64,000 bases of DNA from Clytia hemisphaerica (lineage: Eukaryota > Cnidaria > Hydrozoa > Leptothecata > Clytiidae), in NCBI GenBank assembly GCA_902728285.1, contig CACVBU010000734.1, positions 62,001-126,000 on the forward strand, given 5' to 3'. The notes below the pieces were generated by a model. The model was given only the letters and a program-made list of their open reading frames with translations, did no database searches and was not told where the DNA came from. How positions within the stretch are numbered: position 1 is the first letter of the stretch; each line of letters starts with the position of its first letter. A program made the position numbers and the translations under genes. This document shows, one piece after another, positions 24,389 to 38,000 of the stretch.

Positions 24389-25079
24389 TACACGCTTTTT
24401 TTTATAAGAATACACTTTATAAGAATGTCCATGGATGAAAATGGCCAAACAATTAAGAATAACGCTAAGAATTTCACCATCATGGAATTTGGGTACTCGT
24501 GTGCTAAGAATGTCATTTAGAGCGTTAAATTATAAATTGCCAATTACCCCCAAGTAAGGCTCGCTCCTTTCACAAAAATGCCATTTTTATGCTTGACATA
24601 CGTCTCAAATGTTAAATCTAGTCTGAATTAGAATCCTAACCTAAGAATGCTGTAAGAATATTTTAGGATAATTTTCCCAAAAAAGTTAAGAATATCCGGG
24701 GGGGGGCACTGGGTTTGCGGACTGACGGTATGTGCGGGCCAAAAATTGGCTTTTAAAATTGCACCCTTACAGTGCAGCAAAAATCTGTGAAAATCATACC
24801 CTTAGAGTGCATTTTCCTCCAAATTTTCGATCCCTTTTGTGCAAAAAATGGTCAAAATTCTAGCATTTTTGGTCAAAAGATCTAGATTTTTCAAGAATTT
24901 TCTGAAATTTCTACCCTTACAGTGCATCTCTAGTTTTTCCGACCCTTACAGTGCATTTTAAACATATTGGAAAAGGTACCCTTAGGACCCGCACATACCC
25001 GTCGGTCCTTTTGCCCAGCTGCCCCCCCCCGTCCATGATGAAATGGATTTACACCATTCTTATAAAAAAAAGCGTGTAT
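24389..25079. repeat. Nested MITEs: ACACG-family element interrupted by a poly-G-ended element
   Basis: The outer ends are ATACACGCTTTTTTTTATAA and TTATAAAAAAAAGCGTGTAT. Inside, from about 24690 to 25031, a second element has ends GGGGGGGGGCACTGGGTTTG and CTGCCCCCCCCC, and pairs CGGTATGTGCGGG with CCCGCACATACCCG. The inner one carries five copies of a CCCTTACAGTGCA-type string. Confidence 0.7.
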
Positions 25080-25857
25080 TGAAGAAACTGACCAGAGTTT
25101 ATGTAGTTGGTTATTGGCATCTGCTAAAGATTCATTGTCAAATCCATCTCCTTAAAAATCAAGATTTATACTACCAACTATTGCACAGTGTTCAATTAGA
25201 TTTCTAACTTGCTATTATGAATAAATTCGCTTTTTATGCTTATCATAAAGAATCAAACCAGCTTTGTGGTTGGCTTATGCAATGTCTATTGAATAAAGAA
25301 CCTGGTCACGAAACGCAAGCAGAAAGGTTGAATTTTTGTTACGTGATCAAAGCGAATGGGCGATCCACAGTATTTTTGCTGAGTGACGTCACAATAGCCA
25401 CTCCACTGCAGTGGCTTCCAAAAAATCTTAACCAGTTTCTAACGTCAACTTTGATCATGTGACCAAAACGACTGGGTAAAGAAAATCTCAACCTCGAAAA
25501 AAAGACAACCCGACTTCCAGGTTTTTATTCTCTCCTGGAGCGATCAAGAAAGCGTACACAAGAACGAAACATAGGCGCAATGGAATCTTCACAAGTTTTT
25601 TACAAAAAGCAATCAAAACTTGCATCGAAAATGATATGCCTTGTTATATTTATACTTACGAGGAAAAACATGAATTTGTTACGTACAACGATGTAGTGTA
25701 TTGTCAAGATTTTTAAAACCTTTTTTTGTGTAAGAAGACTGTAAACTAAGTTTTACGATAAGATCTATGACTTTTTTTAATAATTTTTGTTGAGTAAGTG
25801 ATCTTAAAATCTACAAAATAAATAGATGACGTATCTTGTAAAGCAGTCCTTTAGTTT

Positions 25858-26008
25858 AGCTACCTTAAGTGGATTAATTTTGGCGGCGATCAAATTTCGT
25901 GAGATTTGGCGAATTTTTGCAAAAGCCTCCAAATCCCCGCTAAAACTTTAAAAAAATTTATCAGTCGCTGATTCGTAGATCCACGCCGAAATTTATCCAC
26001 TTAAGTTG
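25858..26008. repeat. Small TTAA-flanked MITE just downstream of ICE2
   Basis: CCTTAAGTGGATTAATTTTG pairs imperfectly with CGAAATTTATCCACTTAAG. It looks like a member of the same TTAA-targeted family as 21069-21416. It lies about 90 bp beyond the ICE2 stop codon, so it may be part of that 3' UTR. Confidence 0.55.
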
Positions 26009-26095
26009 ATTTATAAAAAGTCTGTAAAGGTATTTTATGATTTCAAATTGTCTAAATGCGTCAACTCAAAACAGTCAACATTGAAAGTATGTATA

Positions 26096-29000
26096 TTAAA
26101 ACAATTCATCAAGTGAATTCCCATACGAAATCGGATCTTTAAAAACGGGTGACCGGGTTTCATCTTCCGTGCCCGGATGCAATAAGTCGTCTTCAAATTT
26201 TTGGCTAGGTGTTGAAATCGGGGAAACAAGTTTTTTATCGGAATGCTTCCTCTTTTTACCCGATTTTTTATTCGTTTTGGCTCGCTTACCCAAGGCGATA
26301 AACTCTTGTTTTTGAATATTTGGACTGAATAAGCAAGGTATGCCATCAACATTTCGTGGAATGTTCGTATCCAGGGGTAACCAAGCAGCTGAGACTTGAT
26401 TAGTCATGATAAGTTCGTTCTTGTTGCTTAACAAATCTTTGTATTTCGTTTCAAATGTCGTAAACCCTTTCTCTTTTTCTTCAAATAAGAAGAAAAATGC
26501 ATTTCCAGACGCATGTTCGAGTACGTAACGTCCGGGTTGGGCAGTGCACAAAATATCACATAAATAGTTTAACTGACTGTAAAAATAGTGTGGGTTGTAT
26601 GGGCAACCTGGACCACACAACATGGCACGCGTGTAGTATTCTATCTTTCTCAGCATATCGTTACGTGGGTCAATTCGGCAACAAGCGATTTGTGAAGTGT
26701 TAGCCAATTTACTTGACCACCACATGTGACATAAATCCAAAATAGAAAAAGTTTCAAAACCAATACTTGGTTGAAGTTCAATTTTCGCATTCACTGAAAA
26801 TGTCTGTTGGTAGTTTTCTTCTTCACTTGCATCCACTGAACTTTCGATTAAGATTCGATGAGAACCACACGAAAACATGTTCACGTTGTTCGTCTGAGAA
26901 GCTTTCAAGAAATTGTTTTGGTAAAATGTTCGATTGGCTTCACGTATCGCAATGTTCCGTCGTGGAAGTGGCTCCTCGATTCGAATTACGCTTCGACCTA
27001 AGTTAAGAATGAAGTGATGATAAAATGGGTTTTCACAAATTTTAAAATTAAAACTCACGACACAAACTCTATTGGAAATATTTTATAAACAACATTCTCC
27101 TCTGGGCAACACAATGGGATTGAATATCAAAAAGGGCTACAGAAATGTGCTTCTTTTTCAGGTCATTTTTATTCGCATGTTAAAGTCTATCATTAGATTT
27201 CCTTTTCGTCAACGGACGAATCCTTATTTTTAGCGGTCTTAATTGCGTGTCCGTAGAAGTTTTAGCCAATTTTTGATTCAGCAGAGTTTAAAAACACCGC
27301 GTGATGGTCAGAAGCTGGCTCGTAGAAAGGGATGTAAACAAAAAACACGGAAATAGAAAAACCAATTCCCTCACCATACTCTTTTTTGAAAAATTTCGGA
27401 AATGAGAAAAATTAGACTTGAGAAAAGTGAAATGAGAAAAATTAGACTTGAGAAAAATGTCAAGAAAAACTTTGGAGACTTAGATATTCGAGATCATTTT
27501 TTCTAAGCTTGTCAAATATTTTTCAAAGATTTCCCACTTTAGGTTCGTTTTTCAAACCTCAGCACCACAACCGCGTTAGTTTCCAAGAAAATCGTAAACC
27601 TTCTCCCAGGATGATATGTTTCAACAAACTAACATTTCTCTTTAACTTTAATCCTTCATACCAAGATTTTTATTGTAGTCAATGTGAACAGGGATAAGCC
27701 ATTCTCGTGTCGGTATGGCCAAACTCTCCATGATAGCTAGAAGCGCATCTTGATGTGCAAACATGGGACATCGTTTCTCTTCACAAAGTTGTGTTGGATT
27801 AAACGGGCTTGGACTGAACTATTTAAAATATAGAAAAAAATTGTATTTATGATCTTAAAATTTCAAATTATGGAAAAGGATCGTAGCCATCTTTTAACAG
27901 AATTTTAATCTTATTGTTATATCCTAATTGAAGTTCTTTGCCTGCTCCATCTTATAGCCAAAAGCTAGTAAATTAAATTTGGCTTCTCAAATAAGAGGTT
28001 GAGAGTAAATTATCAGGAATTTATTCTAAGGTTTTTGCAAAAATTGAGCCATATAAAAATGTTCTTATAAAGAAGAGTGAAATGTATTTATCGAGATGAA
28101 GTTTGTCAGCAGCATGCATCGAAAACAACATTAAAGCAGACGTTTTGATGCACATCTGACAACAGTTATAAAAGAAATGGGATTTTCCAGAAAGAATTTG
28201 AATATAGGGGGTGATGAATATAATATAACCCTCCGGACAGCAGGTCTAACCCCCCCCCGGACAAGTATCAGTTGACCTCCTGGACACTCAAAATTCAAAC
28301 AGAGCAAAATTACCCTCAAACAGAGCAAAATTTACTCCCAAACAGAGCAAGTTAACCCCCCAGACAAGGTTAACTTTGTAGATATTTCACTACCCTTGTA
28401 CACTATATCCTTCACCCCCCATGTATAAACTTTTTCTGGAAGAGCCCAATCAAAATCCAATACAAGACTTCTGGAGACGACTACCTTTGGAGATTGCGGA
28501 ATTCCATTTTCCATCAACGTTGTATGCAAAGCAGGTATATGCAATCTATTGATCTTGTCCTACATAAAAATACAAGAGTTATCTGAGGAAGAAAACTTTC
28601 ATAAGAATCTAATTCGGGGGAAGGACTATGAACGAGTTCATACCAGGTGTCTTGGAAGAAAGTCCCCCTCTTTGAAGTGAATTTTCTCGAGTTCTATGAG
28701 CTTTTAAATAATCAATCTTTTTGCATTGGAAATAAGAAACAAACTTTGAGGGGTCATTTGTCAAATTTTGTCAACTAGATCAAAAGTATAAAACATTACT
28801 TTTCAGTCGAAGAGTCGAAAAATGACGAAAAATGAGGGTATTAAAGCATCATAAAGAAAGTACTTCTTCTATTACAAAACTTCAATCAGAAATGTTGCAG
28901 GCAATCTCTACTCTCAAATGATTCGAAACGATTTTGCATGAATAGACAATCGTTTGAATAACACTGCTTAAATTAAAATACATTTCGTGATGGATAAAAA

Positions 29001-32000
29001 AGTATTCGTGTCTTCGTCTTACAATAAATTTAATACCCTCATTTTTGGCCAATATTGGAAACATTTTTGAAAAGTAAGCACTTCCAAATGACCCCTCAAA
29101 ATTTCAGTTTATATTTCCTCTATTCAATGCAAAAGAATTGATTTTTTAAAAGCTCATAGAACTCGAGAAAATTCACTTCAAAGAGGTAGACTTTTTTTCT
29201 GGGACACCCGGTAGGTATAGTCCGTCCATTTTCATTTGGATAACAAGAAACGATTTTCAAGTGAAAAACCTTTCAAAAATATAGACTGCTGTTATCACTA
29301 GAGCTTAAGTGCTGATCTTCCTTTTCACACATCGACCTATTTGCCGCATGTCGCATATGCCGACATGGGCAACAGGTAGCGATTTTTAATTCATTTTTTG
29401 AATAACATAAGAAGTATTAGCCAAGGACTATAACTTTGAGTTGAACATTGTAGAATATTTATGCTGATATGCATATCTTATTAAGCTTTACCTAATCTCT
29501 TGTGGTTATCGGGGGTAACAAAGTATCCTTTTCAACAGAGTAATAAATGCTCAAAGAACTAAAGTTCTGAGCGTTCTATCTATCCATAATTTGTTATTCA
29601 AAATCTTTTATGATCTTCATAAACTTTTTATTGGGATGGGTGAAAAAAGCGTTATCAACGCGAAAATTTTCGGGATGACGGAATGAAACTTCCAGAAGCG
29701 AAAGTAAACTCTCGGTTATCCGATTAACTTTTATTATACGAATCCTTTTTCTATAATTCGAACTTGTTTCAAGTCCCCGTCAAGGAGAAAGCCTTTCAAA
29801 ACACTTTCTTTATTCCGAATCTCTCTGTAATTCGAACGACATAAATAAGATTCTCCATTCGAATTCAAATTAGTCGACTGTAATTTGGAGAAAAACTTTT
29901 TTATCACCTACTTGTTGTTTGGCACATTCTCCCAAAAAGTCGAATTTGATTTGAGGGTTGTTTTGAACTTGTTTCATATTGATCGTCTGTTTCAAAGAAA
30001 AACATCTCTAAAAAGAAACGAGCTACATGTTGAATAGACCTACTTGAAGGCTAATGTTGTAGAAAAATAAAAGTAAGAGAATCCAAACCTAAAAAAAATC
30101 TGAAAAAAATACCAAGCCAATCGAGATAAAGGCTCATTTTCCCTAGACTGGGAATTTCCCCAAATACTTAAAATCTGATTTTTTTAGGCACTTTTTGGCC
30201 CAAATTTGGTGAAACAATTATTTTTTCGAAAATTGGACTCAATCAGATTTTAAACGTTACCATTTTACATCATTGTGCAAAAAAATCAGAAATAAAATAC
30301 CAAGCCAATCGCTAGAAATAATTAATTTTTACCCAGGACATTCTTATTACACCCCTCCCCCCGTTTATTGATTTTGGGGAAAATCTTTTTGAAAGTTCCC
30401 TCTTTTTCCCTAATTCTGCTGTATTAGCCTCCTTTTCAAAAATTTTCCATCCAGAACATTTTTATTAAGTTTTGAGATTTATTCCAACCCTTCTGCTTAT
30501 TCCAAACCCCCCGGCTATTAGGTACCCGAGAGTAATGATCCAACTCCGAGAAAATCTTGTGACAGACGAACAAACTAACGATATGATATGAGTTAATTCA
30601 AAGGACCTTTGAGGTAAGTCCAAAAATGATAGGAACGTTCCGTCTCTCTTTAATATTGAACCCGACTTAATACTAACGTCAACTTGAAGAATGATTTGAA
30701 TCATGTAGAGCCTTTGTCAGCTAAGGAGATCCTCTCTAGTCAGTAAAATTATATTTTTACCTTGTGACAAATAATTTTGCAGCTGAAATTTAGCAGCGAG
30801 GTTCGTCTTTGGTTTTAAAATCACTAGAAAAAACTTGGACTTTTTGTAATGAGCGACTTTCAAGGGGATTGTATTTCTTTACGTACGAGAGTTAGTAAAG
30901 TGCACTGTGACAACGTTAAATCATTGAACTGGTTCAACTTTTGTTTTGAAAAAAAAACAAAAAAACTACAATGCTCTGAATTGCATTGAAGATTGCGCCA
31001 GCATTAAGCACTGCGTAGTGATCGTATTTATTCGACTCTTAACTATACATTTACTCAAACGTGTGGCGCACAAACCACACAGATTGTCTTCCATGGAAAA
31101 TCGAGCCTGTTCACGTTCTTTTCATGGGATCATATTTCGCAGGTTAAAATCAAGGTATAATCAATTATTTGTCAAGTATTATCGAGTAATTTGACTCTAT
31201 TTGTACGCACAATGCGTGTTTCGTGCTTTTTAGGCCAGGTTAAGGAGCTGGAAAATGTCCTTAGTTATCTCAGATGTCAGAAGGTATGACGTTTTGTCTC
31301 GTTCCTGATTGTTGTTCTAGAGTTTAATGTAAACAAAAAAAACGTTGAAAATATTGAGTGTGTCTCAAGAGGAGATACTCGATAATGTATTTTCATAGAA
31401 AAACCACTATCTTTTGAACCTCAAAGACCAGGATTGTGTACAGGGATGTGGGGCTGGATTGGATCCCTTTTAACCCTATAAGCCCCAGAAGGGGGGTAGA
31501 ATCTACCACGCTGGAGTTCTTTTGCGTATATCTCAGAGAAAAATTTTTTAAACGACTTGAAACTTTTATGACTTTATTGTGAAACATGACATAAAACCCA
31601 GCTAAAATCGCTTAAAACTCAAAATTTAAAGTGCTCATAACTTTTGAACTATTTATTCAATCATCTTCAAATTTTGACACGTGATAGGTATTGACAATAT
31701 AAATTTCTTTAATTAAAAAAAAAATTCTAACAATGATGACGTCATCATTTATGACGTCATCAAGTTTTGAAAATTTTACTCATATTTAGCACAGATTTTA
31801 AGATAAAATCTTCATGGAATTTGCAAAACCGGCAATTATGTTAAAGAAGAACCTTTTATCTTTCAGAATTTTCAAACAGAATCTAAATATCATTATTGGT
31901 TAGACTGTAATAGACATTTTTGTAAACCATATATTTTGGCTTTTTGCCGACAGGTGGAAATTTTGGGATGACGTCATCGGTTTTTGAATGACGTCATCAA

Positions 32001-35000
32001 ATTTTTTTTTGTTCCAGGAAATTTGTGTCATGATGGAGAACATCTGTACCAAATTTCATGACCGTAGCTCTCCTAGATCAAAAATAATCGAGGGTGGTAG
32101 ATTCTACCCCCCCCCCCTGGGGATACAAAACTCAAAAAAGCTTGGGGCTAATAGGGTTCTGTTTGCAATGAGACTTTGAGACAACAGTCCATCAAAATTT
32201 AGCAGATCTACAAAAACGGCGGTCCCGCTATAAAAGGAACATGTTTCGCACTAAAACTATTTCCTTGTTCATTTGATTTTTCCCCAAGTTAACCAGTAAT
32301 GGCATGCTTTAAGTGGCTGTGGTTTTTATTCTGTTGATTTATCCTACACCGCAACACTAGTGGTAGGTTGTCCTTGGATAAAAGGGTCATTTAGTTCGCA
32401 TTTCGCAGTTTTATGACTTTATAAGTGTTCTAGGTAGTCAAATTAAAAATCTATTTTCGTTTGGTATTGGCCCTGTACGTTCAGTTTAGTTAAATTTTCT
32501 TGGAAAAACAAGTTTGTTAGTATCGGTGTGTTGTCTCGCTGACATTTTGAGTGATAAGGCGAATGTATGAGCAATAAGCAACATCTCTAGCAAGCAGTAA
32601 CTTGGTAAGTAAGATTTGGAACTCTCTTTTTATTTGCTGGTATATGCCAAGTTTCTAATTTTGGTATTGTTTGCAGCTTTTACAGTTTTTTAGCAATTAA
32701 TTGTATTCAAATTTTACGACATAAATTGGAAAACTTTTATTAAAGAGATTTTTTAAGCGGAAACATTTTCCAAACATTCTTGGCTGCGCCACAGGGGTGC
32801 AAGCATTCTCTCTAATATATTTTAATATAGGGGATGCGTATCGTGTATAAAGATTTTCGTCCAAGAGTTACCCCCGTCTTTGTGTTTTTTTTTTAGTTTT
32901 AGAAACTTAATTAGTTTGACTAGTAAGTTTTATATGAGAGGTCTTTAAATTTAATTGAATTTTAATTAAAAATTTGAATGGCAAGAGGATAATTGAATCA
33001 TTGGATTTCTAAAACTTTTTTAAGAAAACTGAAACATGTTACCCCAAAATCGGGGGTAACTCTCGGACGGGAATTTTATACACGATACGCGTCCTCTATA
33101 TCAAAATCAATTCTGGGCATGTGCATAGCCTACTGTGACAAGGAGTGCATGTTATGGTGAGCTCAAGTACACGTTTTTTTATGAGAACAAACTATTTAAG
33201 AACATAAGGCTTCGATGGCCAAAATATTATGAACAAATTAAGAGCATTTTAAGGCTTCATGGGCTCTAAAACACCCTATTTCTCAGGAAATTGGACAAAA
33301 ATACTCACAAAAAATACATTTTTAGGCTTAAAACTCAAAAAGCTAAGAGCATTCGAAGCCTTTAAAAGTTTTTGATGTTCTTATAAAAGGAAAACGTGTA
33401 CCGTATCAAGCACCTGGGTTATTGATTTTTGTTCACTGTGTTTATTTTAGATACCAACCTACTATTCTCACTCATATGCCCCCTGATTCAAAACTCTGGA
33501 TTCCAGGTTGAAAAAATAAGGTAATGATGATATTTCAAACATAATCTAATTTTAAATGAGCCCCCCCAGCGGTTTTCGTGATGGCGTGATTGGCGTTTTT
33601 TCAAGATCGTGATTTCGTGATCGGAGGAACCAACGTAATCAACGCGATCTTGATAGAAATGAAATTAACTCATGATAGCGTGATTTGGAAATTTATTTTG
33701 CGTGATTTGAAAGGTGACTGGGGGGGGGGGGGCTCTCAAATGGTACATACCTACAATATGTTTTTATGACTTTGCAAAAATTGTTTCGCTTTTCATTGGC
33801 GATAACAATTGCTAATGCCTTCGGTAGAATGTAATTTTTTCATGATTCTATTCCTGATGTGTGCGTATTTCTTGTTATTGCTGAGAAAGAAATTCATGCT
33901 AACTTTCATTTTTGCTTCTGCAAAACATATAATGTATAATAGTTACATCCTTTTAAACCAAAATAGTCTACAATCAGTGGCAAAATATATGGCAATTTCT
34001 TGAACCCCCCCCCCAATATAAGTGTTCATGTGAGCTTTTTCTGAGCATGGCGGTAGCCTTTCCACCCATCAACATTGATTCTAGGGGGGGGGGAATCTTG
34101 CCACTGCTAGCCACAATATTTAGTCACAGATTACACTATGGTTTCGTTTTCGTTTGAGTTAGACTTACTTATGTTATGATGCGTTAAAATGACAATGGGT
34201 CATTCAATTTCATAACCATACAAGTACAGGGGGTGGATGAACTTTTCCAGGGGGTAGTCCGAGAAGAATTTCCAGGAGGTCTAAAGAAGTATTTTTTCAT
34301 TTTTCCGGGGGGGGTAAAAAGATATTTATAGACTTCCAGGGGGTAAACAACTGATATTAGTTCGTCCAACCTCACTTTAAGACATGAAAATAATTTTTTC
34401 CAAGGTGTTTTAACAAATTTTGCAATTTTCCAGGGGGTATCTACACATTTCCAAGAAATTTGTTTCGACTTGAAAAGGTTCGTCCACCCCCTCTGTATGG
34501 AAATTTTTGGAACAGTCCACTCTGAATTATTTCATCATCTCTCATCACTATTCTTATTATGTCTATTAGGTAAAGACTCGTAACCATTACTGAGTATGTC
34601 TGCTGCAAGAGGACCAGACGAAAATACTACGGCTAACAGTCATTTGTTGGGAGGCCCGTCGTACGGAACATGCTTTCAACCAGAAAACGATCCACATGCT
34701 GGTACAATCAAGACGTGGATCAAATCCTTCTGGAAAGACAACAAATTATTGGTGTTCATTTTCCTGGCAGTTGCCTTTGGCTTCTTGGTTGGTCTCTTGA
34801 TCAATGAACCAGTTCAAAAACTTGACCAACCAGCTAAAGGAAATGTTTTACTTTTTCTGGGTTTCCCCGGTGAAATTCTTATGCGCATGTTCAAAATGTT
34901 GATTCTACCCTTAATCATTACCAGCTTGATCATTGCATTCGCTGACCTTGATAAAAAATCCTCGTGGCGATTAACGAGAAGAGCTCTTGTGTATTATTTG

Positions 35001-38000
35001 TCAACAACTGGTTTTGCTATGGCGCTCGGTATCCTATTGGTCGTCACCATCAAACCTGGTAGTTATGCTGGCGATAAAGTCTTCCAACATAATGCAGACC
35101 ATCGACCAAAAGCACGTGCAATCGACACAATCTTGGATCTCTTTCGCAATGTGTTCCCTGAGAACATCGTTCAAGCATGTATTGCACAAGCAGTCACCGG
35201 AGCTGACGAAATCGCCATCAGTACCACCAATACAACCAACACCTCCTCAAATAATGCAACATTGAAGACCTTCCTAATTGCTGGTGAAACTACTTATAAA
35301 CCTGGTTCCAATATCCTTGGAATTGTCGTCTTTTCAATTGCTATCGGACTCCTTCTCGGTGCTATGGGAACGCAAGCTCATCTCCTAATTGAATTGACCA
35401 GAATTTTAAACTTCCTAACTATGAAGCTTGTCAAGTTCACCATGTGGTATGCACCCATTGGAATTTGGAGTTTGGTTACTAATAAGTTCGCTTCTATAAG
35501 TGATATCTCCGGCATCTTTCGAGGGCTGGCTTATTACATGGCTACTGTCATTTCCGGTTTGATTCTACACTCCTTGGTGGTTCTGCCGTTGACCTATTTT
35601 GCATGGACAAGACGGAATCCGTTCACCTTTATCAAAGGAACATTCAAAGCGCTCTTGACCGCGTTTGGAACGAGCTCCAGCTCAGCTACCATGCCTGTAA
35701 CCTTTAAATGCCTTGAAGATAAGAACGGAATTGATAAAAGAGTTACCAGACTCGTTCTACCAATCGGAACCACGATCAATATGGATGGTACAGCGCTCTT
35801 TGAAGCTGTCGCTGCAATCTTCATCGCTCAATCAATAGGTAAGAGCTTAAGCGTTGGCCAATATATTGCTATTGGTTTAACAGCTACAATAGCCTCTATC
35901 AGTGCTTGTGCAGTACCACAATATGATTGGATACCCGTATTGATGGTTCTTCAAGCCGCTGATCTACCTGAAGAATCGTTAACTCTTATCATTCCAGTGG
36001 ATTGGTTTTTGGATCGTCTCGTAACCGTAGTGAATGTGCTTGGTGATTGTATTGGTGCCGGCATCGTAGCTCATCTTTCTGAAGGCGAGCTTCCTCAAAT
36101 CCATATTCCTCAAACCCATGCTCCTTTGGAATTATCTGAAAGAAGTTATGACAATGCATGCGATAATCAAATGGATTTGGATGGCTCGAAAACAAGAAAC
36201 GATCATCGAATGGATCGAAATCGAAATCCAAGCACCACCAGCATCGCCAGTACCACCAGCGTTTAAAACCAGGAAACTTTTAACAACATGGGTTAAAATG
36301 CTTTTAAAACCACAGTGCCTACTAAATCAAATAATGGCTACGAGTATGATTCTAGACACTTTTTCTTCAGCGCTATTAGTTACCAAGATAAGAGCTAACC
36401 TTGAAGGAAAAGGTTTTGGCAAAATTCAATAATATAGGTGACAAAAAAGTCTTTCGGAATCTTTGGACAATGGGGCAGAGAGCTACATTCCTGGTCAATA
36501 TCTCGGGGTAGATATGGAACAGTGCAATTTTACCTTTTGGTGTAGAATTTTTTATTTTTCTGACGTTAAGTCTTTGCTAATGACTTATTGATGGTTAAAC
36601 AATCAGATCGATATGAAATCACTTGCAATGGGTGTACAAAGTTGCAATTTATCTTAGATTTTCTGAGAGGTTTTGGGAATTCTTTTAGGGGTTTTTGAGA
36701 GTTTTTGACATTTTATAAGATTTTTTTTAGGATTAAATTTTGAATTTTTTTTAAATCTTATGGGACAATTTTTATGGATTTTCTGAGAGATTTTGGGAAT
36801 TCTTTTAGGGTTTTTTGAGAATTTTTGAGATTTTATATGATTTTTTTTTAGGATTAAATTTGGAATATTTTTTAGATTTTATGGGACAATTTTTTTTGGT
36901 TTTCTGAGAGGTTTTGGGAATTCTTTTAGGGGTTTTTGAGAATTTTTGAGATTTTATAAGATTTTTTTTTAGGATTAAATTTGGAATATTTTTTAGATTT
37001 TATGGGACAATTTTTTTGGGATTTTCTGAGAGGTTTTGGGAATTCTTTTAGGGGTTTTTGAGAATTTTTGAGATTTTATAGGTTTTTTTTTAGGATCAAA
37101 TTTGGTATTTTTTTTAGATTTTATGGGACAATTTTTTTGGATTTTCAGAGAGGTTGTGGGAATTCTTTTAGGGATGTTTTTGAGAATTTTTGAGATTTTA
37201 TAGGTTTTATAGGCATTATGATTTTAGAGAAAAATCATCTAAGAGTTTCTAAAATTTCATTGCTCTCAAATTCCTTGATTAAACTTCTTTCTATAGTGTA
37301 ATGTGGTGAAAACTGTACAAACCTTTTTTTCGGCCAACAATCCTTTAATCCTCTCCATATTATTGTTCTAAAAAGAACCATGAAAGTCGATATCAGTAAG
37401 AAGTCTTACGTGTTTTGTTAAGTTACATAATTCCTGCCATTATGATAGGTAGTACTTCACAAAAAAACCAGGAATATTCATTCAGTATCACGATGAGTTA
37501 CGCTTTGATGATTTTCTGAAAAAAGAAGTCTTTCACAAGAATTCTGACTCAAAATCGATATTTTCCCTACTACAAGAGGTTCAAAATTTTAAAAGTGACG
37601 TCAAAAAGTCGAATGTTTGGAGCACGAAAACAGGGCTCAAAACATTCGAAAAAGTCGCAAAGTGAAATAGACGTTACTGCGTAGAAAAAAAGCCGTGACG
37701 TCTAGTATACATAGGCTACCATTATAGAAGCAAACGTTCGAATCGGTGAGGTATTCCCTGACGTAAATTGAATTTTTGGTGTCTTGAAAATAGTTTAAAG
37801 CCTATAATCACGATTCTCGGTTAAAAAATTGGACAATACCATACATGTGCTACGTGTATGATGAATTAATACGGGTCCCGGATTTTTTATTACAATGCGT
37901 CGATAAACAAGAATCAAACATAATTTACTCATAAAAGTGGTTTTAAACTATTCAGGAGTAAAGAATAATTATCGATGATTTAAAGGTTCTATTTTCACAC

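Noticed and set aside
30465-30704. Minus-strand open frame in ICE2 intron 6
   Set aside because: ICE2 exons 6 and 7 join in phase 0 without it, and it shows no match to the conserved order of ICE2 blocks.
35594-36231. Antisense open frames across the SLC1 gene
   Set aside because: Shadows of the real coding strand.
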